Shown here: positions 41,824 to 51,757 of the stretch, piece by piece
Layout of the letters: each line of letters begins with the position of its first letter
How positions within the stretch are numbered: position 1 is the stretch's first letter
NCBI RefSeq assembly: GCF_026153355.1
Contig: NZ_CP110636.1
Coordinates: 5,518,001 to 5,582,000 of the forward strand
DNA from: Streptomyces endophytica
GTDB lineage: Bacteria; Actinomycetota; Actinomycetes; Streptomycetales; Streptomycetaceae
Direction of reading: 5' to 3'
DNA length: 64,000 bases
The notes under the pieces: model-generated
Told to the model about the DNA's origin: nothing
Databases searched by the model: none
The model's input: only the letters and a program-made list of their open reading frames with translations
Translations under genes and position numbers: made by a program

Positions 41824-42663
41824 TTACGGGGCGGCGCGCAGCGGGGCCGGCAGCCAGGCGAACGACGACGCACTCGGGGTGTCGCCCGGCTTGTACTCCA
41901 GGCCGATCCAGCCGTCGTAGCCGGCCTTCTTCAGGCGGTCGAGCAGGGCGTCGAAGTCCAGCTCGCCGGTGCCGGGGGCGCCGCGGCCGGGGTTGTCCGC
42001 GATCTGGACGTGTGCCGTCTTGGCGGTGTGGCGGTCGATGACCTCGTCGAGGTCCTCGCCGTTCATCGACAGGTGGTACAGGTCCATCAGGAAGCGGGCG
42101 TTGTCCAACCCGGTGGCCGCGTTGACCGCGTCGACGACCTCGATCGCCTTCGGGGCGGAGACGATCGGGCACTTCGGCGACTCGGGGGCGTTGAGGGCCT
42201 CGATCAGCAGCGTGCCGTCGACCCCGGCCACCGCACGGGCCGCGAAGGCGAGGTTCTCCAGCGCCAGCCGGTCCTGCTCCTCGGGCGAGACGCCCTCGAC
42301 GCGGTTGCCGTACAGGGCGTTGAACGTGGTGCACCCCAGCGACTGGGCGAACTCGATCGCGACGGGCACGTTCGCCCGGAACTTCTCCGACTCCTCGCCC
42401 GGGACGGACAGGGCGCCGCGGTCGGGGCCGGGCAGCTGTCCGGCGTAGAAGTTCAGGCCCACCAGGCGGGTGCCGGCGTCATTGAGGGCGTCGCGCAGCG
42501 CGTCCAGCTCTGCCTGCTCGGGGACCGGGGCGTCCACCCAGGGCCACCACAGCTCCACCGCCGTGAAGCCCGCCGCCCGCGCGGCCGCCGGCCGCTCCAG
42601 CAGCGGAAGCTCGGTGAACAGGATCGACAGATTGACGTTGAAGCGCGTGTCCGTGAAAGCCAT
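41824..42663 (-). CDS. hyi: Hydroxypyruvate isomerase
   Basis: 279 aa. TIM-barrel sugar-isomerase fold (AP endonuclease 2 family): FNVNLSILFTELPLLERPAAARAAGFTAVELWWPW, TLLIEALN (metal Glu), FLMDLYHLSMN (metal Asp/His), HVQIADNPGRGAPGTGELDF and IGLEYKP. It interconverts hydroxypyruvate and tartronate semialdehyde. The ATG at 42663 gives MAFTDTRFNVN; a GTG at 42675 is possible. It has its own upstream palindrome at 42679. Confidence 0.9.
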   Translation of the reverse strand: MAFTDTRFNVNLSILFTELPLLERPAAARAAGFTAVELWWPWVDAPVPEQAELDALRDALNDAGTRLVGLNFYAGQLPGPDRGALSVPGEESEKFRANVPVAIEFAQSLGCTTFNALYGNRVEGVSPEEQDRLALENLAFAARAVAGVDGTLLIEALNAPESPKCPIVSAPKAIEVVDAVNAATGLDNARFLMDLYHLSMNGEDLDEVIDRHTAKTAHVQIADNPGRGAPGTGELDFDALLDRLKKAGYDGWIGLEYKPGDTPSASSFAWLPAPLRAAP

Positions 42664-42678
42664 GAAGCCCGACACCCC

Positions 42679-42693
42679 TTCCGAATAGCGGAT
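42679..42693. promoter_or_regulatory. TTCCG-N5-CGGAT operator upstream of hyi
   Basis: TTCCGAATAGCGGAT, a 15-bp near-palindrome 16 bp before the hyi start, followed by an AT-rich stretch. It matches the perfect copy upstream of gcl in all but one arm base and has the same 5-nt spacer, so one regulator probably binds both. An IclR-type repressor such as AllR is the natural candidate by analogy with S. coelicolor. Confidence 0.65.
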
Positions 42694-42776
42694 TTTTATT
42701 TCTGTTCTACGGGATAGTGGCGACGCCGGGCGCGCGGGTCAAGCGCGCCCGGCACACCGCGGGATCCGGTCCGGCG

Positions 42777-44558
<1,782 letters not shown>

Positions 44559-44613
44559 CGCGTACTCCTGCGTCGACCTGTCACGAGCGGACCCCGGCGA
44601 GAGCCGGGACACC

Positions 44614-44634
44614 TGATTCCGTATCGCGGAATCA
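44614..44634. promoter_or_regulatory. Perfect palindromic operator upstream of gcl
   Basis: TGATTCCG, spacer TATCG, CGGAATCA: 8-bp perfect arms, 55 bp before the gcl start and beside an AT-rich promoter-like patch. The inner 15 bp is the same motif as upstream of hyi. Confidence 0.75.
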
Positions 44635-44766
44635 ATGTTTTGCTTTATGGAAGGAAAGTAGAACGCGATGAACCGGCCGTCAAGGGGGAACCCCGCCGGC
44701 CCGGCCGGACGACCTGCAGCAAGGGGCGCCTTTCGCGCGACACGGAGGGGCGGGCGCCGGAACGAC

Positions 44767-44800
44767 GACGCCCCGCCGCGATTACTCGCGGCGGGGCGTC
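44767..44800. terminator. Hairpin, 14-bp perfect stem
   Basis: GACGCCCCGCCGCG (44767-44780), loop ATTACT, CGCGGCGGGGCGTC (44787-44800). Second of two hairpins after the membrane-protein gene on the minus strand. Confidence 0.8.
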
Positions 44801-44818
44801 GGGGGGTCCGAAGCGGAA

Positions 44819-44850
44819 CCGGTCCGGTTCCCTGCCGGGAACCGGACCGG
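44819..44850 (-). terminator. Hairpin terminator, 14-bp perfect stem
   Basis: CCGGTCCGGTTCCC (44819-44832), loop TGCC, GGGAACCGGACCGG (44837-44850), starting 7 nt past the stop of the minus-strand gene at 44858. Confidence 0.85.
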
Positions 44851-44857
44851 AACCGGA

Positions 44858-45466
44858 CTAGAAGTTGCCGTTGGAGAGGATCTCCCCCTTGGCGTCGTAG
44901 ATGGTGACCAGGCCGTTCTTGGAGTCCTTCCAGTCGGCGAAGGCGCTGGCGATGAGCTTTCCCTCGCTCTGGTGCGGCCCCATGATGCCGCCGGTGAAGT
45001 CCGTGTAGACATCGGCCGAGTCGAGGATGTCGTTCTGCTCGTCGGCACCCTGGACCTTGGTGACGTGCGCGATGGCCGCCTTTTCGTTGGCGGTCCCGTT
45101 CTTGTTCACGAACGCCTTGAACCGGTCGGCCTGCGACGCGGGCGCCTTCGGCTTCACCTCCGGAGCCGCACTGCGCCTCGCCCGGTCCGAACTCCCCTTC
45201 GCGGGAGCGGACTTGGCGTCATCCTTCGCCTGCTGCTCCCGCTTCGGGGCCGCGGCGACCTTGTCCGGCTTGTCGGTTCCGGATGAGGCGCCACCCCCAC
45301 CGAGGGCCGCACCGATCACGCCGAGGATGACGAAGACGCCCACCGCACCTCCGCACCCGAGACCGACCTTCGCCCCGGTGCTCATCTTCTTCGGCGGCGG
45401 AGCGTACATGCCGGGCGGCGGTGGCGGCTGATGTCCGGGCTGGTCCGGGAACTGCTGATACGTCAC
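44858..45466 (-). CDS. Single-pass membrane protein with proline-rich N-terminus
   Basis: 202 aa, GTG at 45466 with GGGGGG upstream. A cytoplasmic proline-rich start (QPPPPPGMYAPPPKK) is followed by one transmembrane helix (about 33-57, VGLGCGGAVGVFVILGVIGAALGG), a charged Lys/Ala linker, and a C-terminal extracytoplasmic domain (about 112-202: ADRFKAFVNKNGTANEKAAIAHVTKVQG..ADVYTDF..AFADWKDSKNGLVTIYDAKGEIL). The layout is common in Streptomyces; the function is unknown. Confidence 0.7.
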   Translation of the reverse strand: MTYQQFPDQPGHQPPPPPGMYAPPPKKMSTGAKVGLGCGGAVGVFVILGVIGAALGGGGASSGTDKPDKVAAAPKREQQAKDDAKSAPAKGSSDRARRSAAPEVKPKAPASQADRFKAFVNKNGTANEKAAIAHVTKVQGADEQNDILDSADVYTDFTGGIMGPHQSEGKLIASAFADWKDSKNGLVTIYDAKGEILSNGNF

Positions 45467-45615
45467 GATCCCCCCAAGGTTGTTCCGGGAGGGCGAGAGT
45501 AGCGGCTTGTTGAATCCAGAAATAGATTAAGTGAAGAACTTGTGACATTCCCGTGAAGACGGCGCGGCCCGCCCGTGACCGGGTCCGGCCGCGCCGCGCC
45601 TGCGGGAGACGGCCG

Positions 45616-46842
45616 CTACCGGATCGGCATCCCCGACAGCGTCCGGGCGATGACCAGGCGCTGGATCTCGCTCGTCCCTTCGAAAATGGTGTAGATCGCG
45701 GCGTCGCGGTGCATGCGCTCGACCGGGTATTCGCGGGTGAAGCCGTTGCCGCCGAGGATCTGGATGGCCTGGGCCGTGACCTTCTTGGCGGTCTCGCTCG
45801 CGAACAGCTTGGACATGGAGCCCTCGGCGGAGGTGAAGGGCTTGCCCGTGGTGGCCATCCAGGAGGCGCGCCAGACGAGGAGGCGGGCCGCGTCGATCTG
45901 GGTGCGCATGTCGGCGAGTTGGAAGGCGACGCCCTGGTTGTCGATGATCGGGCGGCCGAACTGCTCGCGGGTCGTGGCGTACTCCAGCGCCTCCTCGTAG
46001 GCGGCGCGGGCGGTGCCGACGGCCATGGCGCCGACGGCCGGGCGGGACGCCTCGAACGTCGCCATGGCGGCGTTCTTCACCCTCTCCCCACCCGCCTTGG
46101 CCTTCTCGCGGGCCCGGGCGAGGCGCTCGTCGAGCTTGTCCTTGCCACCGAGCAGGCAGTGGCCGGGCACGCGGACGTCCTCCAGGACGACCTCGGCGGT
46201 GTGCGAGGCGCGGATGCCGTGCTTCTTGAACTTCTGCCCCTGGGAGAGGCCGGGGGTGTTCGGCGGGACGATGAAGGAGGCGTGCCCCTTGGAGCCCAGC
46301 TCGGGGTCGACGACCGCGACGACGACGTGGACGTTGGCGATCCCGCCGTTGGTCGCCCAGGTCTTGGTGCCGTTGAGGACCCACTCGTCCTTGGCCTCGT
46401 CGTAGACGGCACGGGTGCGCATCGAGGCGACGTCCGAGCCGGCGTCGGGCTCGGAGGAGCAGAAGGCGGCCACCTTGACGTCGTTCGCGTCGCCGTACAT
46501 CTGCGGGACCCAGGTGCCGATCTGCTCCTCGGTGCCGTTGGCGAGGACGCCGACGGCGGCCAGTCCGGTGCCGACGATGGACAGCGCGATACCCGCGTCG
46601 CCCCAGAAGAGTTCCTCCATGGTCATCGGGACGCCGAGGCCGGTGGGGTCGAAGAACTGCTGGGCGTAGAAGTCCAGCGAATACAGGCCGATCTTCGCCG
46701 CCTCCTGGATGACGGGCCAGGGGGTCTCCTCGCGCTCGTCCCATTCGGCGGCGGCGGGGCGCACGACGTCCGCGGCGAAGCCGTGAATCCAGTCACGGAC
46801 TTCCTTCTGCTCGTCGTTGAGCTCCATGGTGAACTCGGCCAT
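45616..46842 (-). CDS. Acyl-CoA dehydrogenase
   Basis: 408 aa, ATG 46842 with GGAGGGG upstream. FAD flavoprotein oxidising acyl-CoA to enoyl-CoA: N-terminal helices, middle domain CSSEPDAGSDVASMRTRAVYDE and WVLNGTKTWATNGGIANVHVVVA, C-terminal IQILGGNGFTREYPVERMHRDAA and IFEGTSEIQRLVIAR, where the Glu of FEGT is the catalytic base position. Chain-length preference cannot be told. Divergent from a TetR gene through a 159-bp region with two palindromes, a typical self-contained regulated beta-oxidation unit. Confidence 0.92.
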   Translation of the reverse strand: MAEFTMELNDEQKEVRDWIHGFAADVVRPAAAEWDEREETPWPVIQEAAKIGLYSLDFYAQQFFDPTGLGVPMTMEELFWGDAGIALSIVGTGLAAVGVLANGTEEQIGTWVPQMYGDANDVKVAAFCSSEPDAGSDVASMRTRAVYDEAKDEWVLNGTKTWATNGGIANVHVVVAVVDPELGSKGHASFIVPPNTPGLSQGQKFKKHGIRASHTAEVVLEDVRVPGHCLLGGKDKLDERLARAREKAKAGGERVKNAAMATFEASRPAVGAMAVGTARAAYEEALEYATTREQFGRPIIDNQGVAFQLADMRTQIDAARLLVWRASWMATTGKPFTSAEGSMSKLFASETAKKVTAQAIQILGGNGFTREYPVERMHRDAAIYTIFEGTSEIQRLVIARTLSGMPIR

Positions 46843-46869
46843 GTCCCCTCCAGTGCAGGCATTTCTCGT

Positions 46870-46908
46870 GTTACTAGCGGTAACGCGAAGTGTGTTACTC
46901 GTCAGTAA
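46870..46908. promoter_or_regulatory. Two TetR-type palindromes in the acd-tetR intergenic region
   Basis: Site 1: GTTAC-TAGCG-GTAAC (46870-46884). Site 2: TTACT-CGTC-AGTAA (46895-46908). The TTAC..GTAA arms are shared and the sites lie one above the other on the promoter side of both genes. They are the natural binding sites of the TetR protein at 47002, repressing itself and the dehydrogenase. Confidence 0.7.
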
Positions 46909-47001
46909 GCGATGTCAACTCCCCCTGTGCCGGATTACCGGCGAAGATCGGGTGTTACGTTGCGCGAGCGCCACGGAGTCACGAGGGTGGGGAGCACGAC
47001 C

Positions 47002-47649
47002 ATGGAGAGCACAGACAACAGCGGCCGCCGGCACTCGGCGACCGAGCGCAGACGGCGGGAGCTGCTGGAGGCCGCCGAGCGCATCGTGCTGCGCGACGGC
47101 CCGGACGCCTCGATGAACGCCATCGCCGCGGAGGCGGGCATCACCAAGCCGATCCTCTACCGGCACTTCGGCGACAAGGGCGGGCTGTACCGCGCGCTGG
47201 CCGTCCGCCACACCGACGCCCTGCTGCTCAACCTGCGCACCGCGCTGGACGCGTCGGTCCTGCGCCGCGACCGGGTCGAGGCCACCCTCGACGCCTATCT
47301 GCTCGCGATCGAGGCCCGTCCGCAGGTGTACCGCTTCCTGATGCACCCGGCGGAGGAGAACACCCCGTCGGAGTCCGGATTCGACGTGGGACGGCACGCC
47401 GCTCCGCTGCTGCGCCGGCTCGGCGAGGAGCTGGCCACCGTGATCATCGAACGGCTCGACCTCGGCCCCGGCGGCGAGGAGCGGGCCCGGGTCTGGGGCC
47501 ACGGCATCGTCGGCATGATGCACGGCGCCGGCGACTGGTGGCTGCGTGAACGCCCCTGCTCGCGCGAGCAGTTGGTGCAGCACCTGACCGATCTGCTGTG
47601 GGGCCAGCTGGCCGCCCTCAAGGACCGCGAGGACAGCCCCGGGTTCTGA
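47002..47649 (+). CDS. TetR-family regulator of acyl-CoA dehydrogenase
   Basis: 215 aa from the ATG at 47002 (GGGGAG about 9 nt upstream; an open frame extends 30 codons further back across the operators and is rejected). HTH: RRRELLEAAERIVLRDGPDASMNAIAAEAGITKPILYRHFGDKGGLY. The C-terminal ligand domain is helical with MHPAEENTPSESGF. By position its ligand is probably an acyl-CoA. Divergent gene pair with shared operators. Confidence 0.87.
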   Translation: MESTDNSGRRHSATERRRRELLEAAERIVLRDGPDASMNAIAAEAGITKPILYRHFGDKGGLYRALAVRHTDALLLNLRTALDASVLRRDRVEATLDAYLLAIEARPQVYRFLMHPAEENTPSESGFDVGRHAAPLLRRLGEELATVIIERLDLGPGGEERARVWGHGIVGMMHGAGDWWLRERPCSREQLVQHLTDLLWGQLAALKDREDSPGF

Positions 47650-47693
47650 GGACGGGCGACGGCGGAGGGGGTGCGGAGGGGGAAGCCGGCCGC

Positions 47694-48254
47694 TCAGCGG
47701 CCGGACGTCTCCGGTTCCGCGGCCCACGGCGCCCGGGCCGCGGCGCGCAGCACCCGGCGCCGGCGCAGCCCGGTGAGGTGGTCGACGTACAGAAGCCCGT
47801 CGAGGTGGTCGCACTCGTGCTGCAGACAGCGGGCGAAGAAACCGGTGCCGGTCACCGTCCGCGGCTCGCCGGAGGCACTGAATCCGGTCACCACGGCCCG
47901 GTCGTAACGCGGGGTGCCGGCCTCGATGCCGGGGAGCGAGAGACACCCCTCGGGCCCGCGGACGACCGGTCCGTCGGTCTCGACGAGCCGGGGGTTGACC
48001 AGATGGCCCAAATGGCGGCGGTCCTCGTCGTCGGGGCAGTCGTAGACGAAGACCCGCAGCGGGACACCGATCTGGTGGGCGGCGAGCCCGACGCCGTGTG
48101 CGGCGTACATCGTCGCGTACATGTCCTCGATGAGCGCGGCCAGCTCGCCGTCGAACGCGGTGACCTCCCGACCGGGCCCGCTCAGGGCCGGATCGCCGAG
48201 CAGACGCAGCGGGCGGGGCCGGCCGGAACTGCCGGGGATGGTGCGGAGGCGCAT
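47694..48254 (-). CDS. def: Peptide deformylase
   Basis: 186 aa. Removes the formyl group from nascent proteins. The three signature motifs are intact: GVGLAAHQ (54-61), EGCLS (102-106, metal Cys) and HECDH (146-150, metal His pair and catalytic Glu). The Arg-rich tail (LRRRRVLRAAARAPW) is extended. It is convergent with the TetR gene and divergent from murT; streptomycetes usually carry several deformylases, so this may be an accessory copy. Confidence 0.93.
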   Translation of the reverse strand: MRLRTIPGSSGRPRPLRLLGDPALSGPGREVTAFDGELAALIEDMYATMYAAHGVGLAAHQIGVPLRVFVYDCPDDEDRRHLGHLVNPRLVETDGPVVRGPEGCLSLPGIEAGTPRYDRAVVTGFSASGEPRTVTGTGFFARCLQHECDHLDGLLYVDHLTGLRRRRVLRAAARAPWAAEPETSGR

Positions 48255-48436
48255 GGGACAAGCGTACGGTCCTGGGCACCGCGGGATGTCGCCGGACGGG
48301 TGGCGGGGTTCGGGCCCGCCGCCGGATCTCGATAGGCTGATCCCCGACCGAAGCCTCCGGCCGGTCGTCGGTTGCGGAGGGGGCGTTCCACCGGCAGCCG
48401 CACGCCGGGCGCCGGATGCAAGGAGGATCTAGGACG

Positions 48437-49675
48437 ATGGCAGGCAACACGGAGCCGCTGTCGCCGCGGGCCAAGCTGGCCGTGACGGCGGGCAAGGCCG
48501 CGGCGGCGGTGTCGCGCGCGGCGGGCCGCGGCAGCGGATCGGTGATCGGTGGCCGGGTGGCGCTGAAGCTCGACCCCGACCTGCTGGCACGGCTGGCCGG
48601 GCACCTGGACGTCGTCCTGGTGTCGGCGACCAACGGCAAGACCACGACGACGCGGCTGATCGCGGAGGCGCTGCGGGCCAGCGGCCCGGTGGTCTCCAAC
48701 GCGCTCGGCGCCAACATGCCGGCCGGCATCACCTCCGCCCTGGCCGGCGGCTCGGACGCCAAGTACGGCGTCATCGAGGTCGACGAGAAGTACCTCGCCG
48801 GGGTGGCCCGGGACGTCACGCCCAAGGCCATAGCGCTGCTGAACCTCTCGCGCGACCAGCTCGACCGGGCCGCCGAGACCCGGATGCTGGCCGAGAAGTG
48901 GCGCGAGGGACTGGCCGGCTCCAAGGCCCTGATCGTCGCCAACGCCGACGACCCGCTGATCGTGTGGGCGGCCTCGTCGTCCGCGAACGTGGTGTGGGTC
49001 GCCGCCGGCCAGGAGTGGAAGGACGACGCCTGGTCCTGCCCCTCCTGCGGTGGTGTGATGCAGCGGCCGGGCGACGACTGGTTCTGCGCCGAGTGCGGTT
49101 TCCGCCGCCCCACGCCCAGCTGGGCGCTCTCCGGCGACCACGTCCTCGACCCGCACGGCAGCGCCTGGCCGATCAAGCTCCAGCTTCCGGGGCGGGCCAA
49201 CAAGGCCAACGCGACCACCTCCGCGGCGGTCGCCGCCGCCTTCGGGGTGCCGCCGCAGGTGGCCCTGGAGCGGATGTTCTCGGTGCAGGCGGTCGCCGGC
49301 CGCTATGACGTGGTCACGTTCCAGCAGCGTGAGCTGCGGCTGCTGCTGGCGAAGAACCCGGCCGGCTGGCTGGAGACCTTCTCGCTGATCGACCCGCCGC
49401 CGACCCCGGTGATCATGTCGGTGAACGCCCGCGGCGCGGACGGCACGGACACCTCCTGGCTGTGGGACGTCGACTACACCCGGCTGGCCGGGCACCCGAT
49501 CTTCGTGCTCGGTGACCGCAAGCTGGACCTGGCGGTGCGGCTGGAGGTCGCCGGCCTCGACTTCCAGGTGTGCGAGAGCCTGGACGAGGCGGTCCAGCAG
49601 GCGCCGCCCGGCCGCATCGAGGTCATCGCCAACTACACGGCCTTCCAGGACCTGCGCCGGCGTGTGGGGAACTGA
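48437..49675 (+). CDS. murT: Lipid II isoglutaminyl synthase, MurT subunit
   Basis: 412 aa from the ATG at 48437 with AAGGAGG upstream. Mur-ligase fold: ATP loop VSATNGKTTTTRLIAEAL, EVDEKYLAGVARDV, and NLSRDQLDRAAETR. A zinc ribbon is inserted (CPSCGG..CAECGF, about 200-225), diagnostic of MurT. The C-terminal DUF1727 domain has WDVDYTRLAG and NYTAFQDLRR. With GatD it amidates the D-Glu of the peptidoglycan stem using glutamine. The partner gene follows 38 nt later. Confidence 0.95.
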   Translation: MAGNTEPLSPRAKLAVTAGKAAAAVSRAAGRGSGSVIGGRVALKLDPDLLARLAGHLDVVLVSATNGKTTTTRLIAEALRASGPVVSNALGANMPAGITSALAGGSDAKYGVIEVDEKYLAGVARDVTPKAIALLNLSRDQLDRAAETRMLAEKWREGLAGSKALIVANADDPLIVWAASSSANVVWVAAGQEWKDDAWSCPSCGGVMQRPGDDWFCAECGFRRPTPSWALSGDHVLDPHGSAWPIKLQLPGRANKANATTSAAVAAAFGVPPQVALERMFSVQAVAGRYDVVTFQQRELRLLLAKNPAGWLETFSLIDPPPTPVIMSVNARGADGTDTSWLWDVDYTRLAGHPIFVLGDRKLDLAVRLEVAGLDFQVCESLDEAVQQAPPGRIEVIANYTAFQDLRRRVGN

Positions 49676-49713
49676 CCATGATCCACCCACCTTCACGACA
49701 AGGACGAGCAAGC

Positions 49714-50442
49714 ATGAGTGACAACAGCCTGCGCCTGGTGTGGATCTACCCGGACCTGCTGAGCACCTACGGTGACCAGGGCAACGCCCTGGTGGTGGAG
49801 CGGCGGGCGCGCCAGCGCGGTCTGGACGTCCAGCGCCTGGACGTACGGTCCGACCAGCAGATCCCCACCTCCGGCGACATCTACCTGATCGGCGGCGGTG
49901 AGGACCGGCCGCAGCGGCTGGCCTCCGAGCGGCTGATCCGCGACGGCGGTCTGAGCCGCGCGGTCTCCAACGGCGCGATCGTCTTCTCGGTGTGCGCCGG
50001 CTACCAGATCCTGGGCCACGAGTTCATCAACGACCTCGGTGAGCGGCAGGAGGGCCTGGGGCTGCTGGACGTGGTGTCCACCCGCGGCGAGGGCGAGCGG
50101 TGCGTCGGTGACGTACTCGCCGACATCGACCCGCAGTTGGGGCTGCCGCCGCTGACCGGCTTCGAGAACCACCAGGGCGTGACCCATCTCGGCGCGACCG
50201 CCCGGCCGTTCGCCAAGGTCCGGTTCGGCAAGGGCAACGGCGTCGGTGACGGCTACGAGGGCGCGTACAACGACACCGTCTTCGGTACCTACATGCACGG
50301 CCCGGTGATGGCCCGTAACCCGCACATCGCCGACCTGCTGATCAAGCTGGCACTGGACGTCAACGCGCTGCCCCCGGTGGAGGACCGCTGGTACGAGGCG
50401 CTCCGCCAGGAGCGGATCGCCGCGGCGACCCAGCCCGCCTGA
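49714..50442 (+). CDS. gatD: Lipid II isoglutaminyl synthase, GatD glutaminase subunit
   Basis: 242 aa. Class I glutamine amidotransferase (CobB/CobQ-like): nucleophile Cys94 in FSVCAGYQILG, IGGGEDRPQ, and the catalytic His in FGTYMHGPVMARNPHIADLL. LRLVWIYPDLLSTYGDQGN is the GatD N-terminus. It supplies ammonia to MurT; the operon with murT supports this. The ATG at 49714 follows a weak AAGGAC site; a perfect hairpin follows the gene. Confidence 0.95.
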   Translation: MSDNSLRLVWIYPDLLSTYGDQGNALVVERRARQRGLDVQRLDVRSDQQIPTSGDIYLIGGGEDRPQRLASERLIRDGGLSRAVSNGAIVFSVCAGYQILGHEFINDLGERQEGLGLLDVVSTRGEGERCVGDVLADIDPQLGLPPLTGFENHQGVTHLGATARPFAKVRFGKGNGVGDGYEGAYNDTVFGTYMHGPVMARNPHIADLLIKLALDVNALPPVEDRWYEALRQERIAAATQPA

Positions 50443-50467
50443 GCGATACCTCCCTTTCACGGCTTTT

Positions 50468-50499
50468 CGTACGCCCGCAGTCCGCACTGCGGGCGTACG
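50468..50499 (+). terminator. Terminator after murT-gatD
   Basis: CGTACGCCCGCAGT, loop CCGC, ACTGCGGGCGTACG: a perfect 14-bp stem 26 nt past the gatD stop. Confidence 0.9.
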
Positions 50500-50593
50500 T
50501 GTGCCCGGCGGCCCCGCGCTTGTAGGGTGAGCGGCATACAACCGGACGACGGGGTCCGGGCCCCCCGGTTACGTTGCAGAGGGTTTTCGAGCA

Positions 50594-51619
50594 ATGCGTA
50601 TTGGTGTCCTCACCTCCGGCGGCGACTGCCCCGGTCTGAACGCCGTCATCCGCTCCGTCGTCCACCGCGCCACCGCCGATCACGGCGATGAGGTGATCGG
50701 CTTCCGCGACGGCTGGAAGGGCCTGCTGGAAGCCGATTACCGCAAGCTCGACCTCGATGCCGTCGGCGGCATCCTGGCCCGCGGCGGCACCATCCTCGGG
50801 TCGTCCCGGGTGCAGCCGGCCCATCTGCGCGACGGCGTGGAGCGGGCCCGCGGCCACGTCGCCGAGCTGGGCCTGGACGCGATCATCCCGATCGGCGGCG
50901 AGGGCACGCTGAAGGCGGCGCGGCTGCTGTCGGACGCCGGGCTGCCGATCGTCGGCGTACCGAAGACCATCGACAACGACATCGCGGTCACCGACGTGAC
51001 GTTCGGGTTCGACACCGCGGTGGGCGTCGCCACGGAGGCGCTGGACCGGCTCAAGACGACCGCCGAGTCCCACCAGCGGGTCATGATCGTCGAGGTGATG
51101 GGGCGGCACACCGGCTGGATCGCGCTGCACTCGGGCATGGCGGCCGGTGCGCACGCGATCGTGGTGCCGGAGCGTCCCTTCGACATCGACGAGCTCACCG
51201 CGCGGGTGTCGGCCCGCTTCGAGGCCGGCAAGAAGTTCGCCATCGTGGTGGTCGCCGAGGGCGCCAAGCCGCGCGAGGGCACCATGTCGTTCGACATCGG
51301 CGGCAAGGACATCTACGGCCACGAGCGGTTCGCGGGCGTGGCCCGGCAGCTCTCCGTCGAGCTGGAGAACCGCCTCGGCAAGGAGGCCCGGCCGGTCATC
51401 CTCGGCCACGTCCAGCGCGGCGGCACCCCGACCGCGTACGACCGGGTGCTCGCCACCCGCTTCGGCTGGCACGCCGTCGAGGCCGCGCACCGCGGGGAGT
51501 TCGGCATGATGACCGCGCTGCGCGGCACGGACATCACCCTGGTCCCGCTGGCCGAGGCCGTGGAGACGCTCAAGACGGTGCCGGCCGCGCGCTACGACGA
51601 GGCCGAGTGCGTGCTGTGA
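50594..51619 (+). CDS. pfkA: 6-phosphofructokinase
   Basis: 341 aa. Phosphorylates fructose 6-phosphate in glycolysis. LTSGGDCPGLNAVIRSVV binds nucleotide, IGGEGTLKAA and PKTIDNDI form the active site (catalytic Asp in TIDND), and MGRHTGWIAL and HVQRGGTPTAYDRV contact substrate. The Gly in GGEGT with Lys in PKTIDND is the combination I recall for ATP-dependent actinobacterial enzymes, so ATP rather than pyrophosphate is favoured. ATG 50594, with GAGGG upstream; hairpin downstream. Confidence 0.94.
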   Translation: MRIGVLTSGGDCPGLNAVIRSVVHRATADHGDEVIGFRDGWKGLLEADYRKLDLDAVGGILARGGTILGSSRVQPAHLRDGVERARGHVAELGLDAIIPIGGEGTLKAARLLSDAGLPIVGVPKTIDNDIAVTDVTFGFDTAVGVATEALDRLKTTAESHQRVMIVEVMGRHTGWIALHSGMAAGAHAIVVPERPFDIDELTARVSARFEAGKKFAIVVVAEGAKPREGTMSFDIGGKDIYGHERFAGVARQLSVELENRLGKEARPVILGHVQRGGTPTAYDRVLATRFGWHAVEAAHRGEFGMMTALRGTDITLVPLAEAVETLKTVPAARYDEAECVL

Positions 51620-51679
51620 TCCCGGCCACCGCGCCCGGCAGCCCCGTCCGCCCCGCACGGTAGTTCCCCGCTGTACGAC

Positions 51680-51711
51680 CCGCCCCCGGCCACGATCACG
51701 GCCGGGGGCGG
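51680..51711 (+). terminator. Terminator after pfkA
   Basis: CCGCCCCCGGCC (51680-51691), loop ACGATCAC, GGCCGGGGGCGG (51700-51711), followed by TTCT. Confidence 0.88.
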
Positions 51712-51757
51712 TTCTACGCTTGTCGCCGGAGCATTGGTACGAATCAGGAGCGAGCGG

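Noticed and set aside
46912..47001. Upstream start for the TetR regulator at 46912
   Set aside because: Starts just beside the operators in the promoter region; the ATG at 47002 has a ribosome site and sits directly before the conserved HTH.
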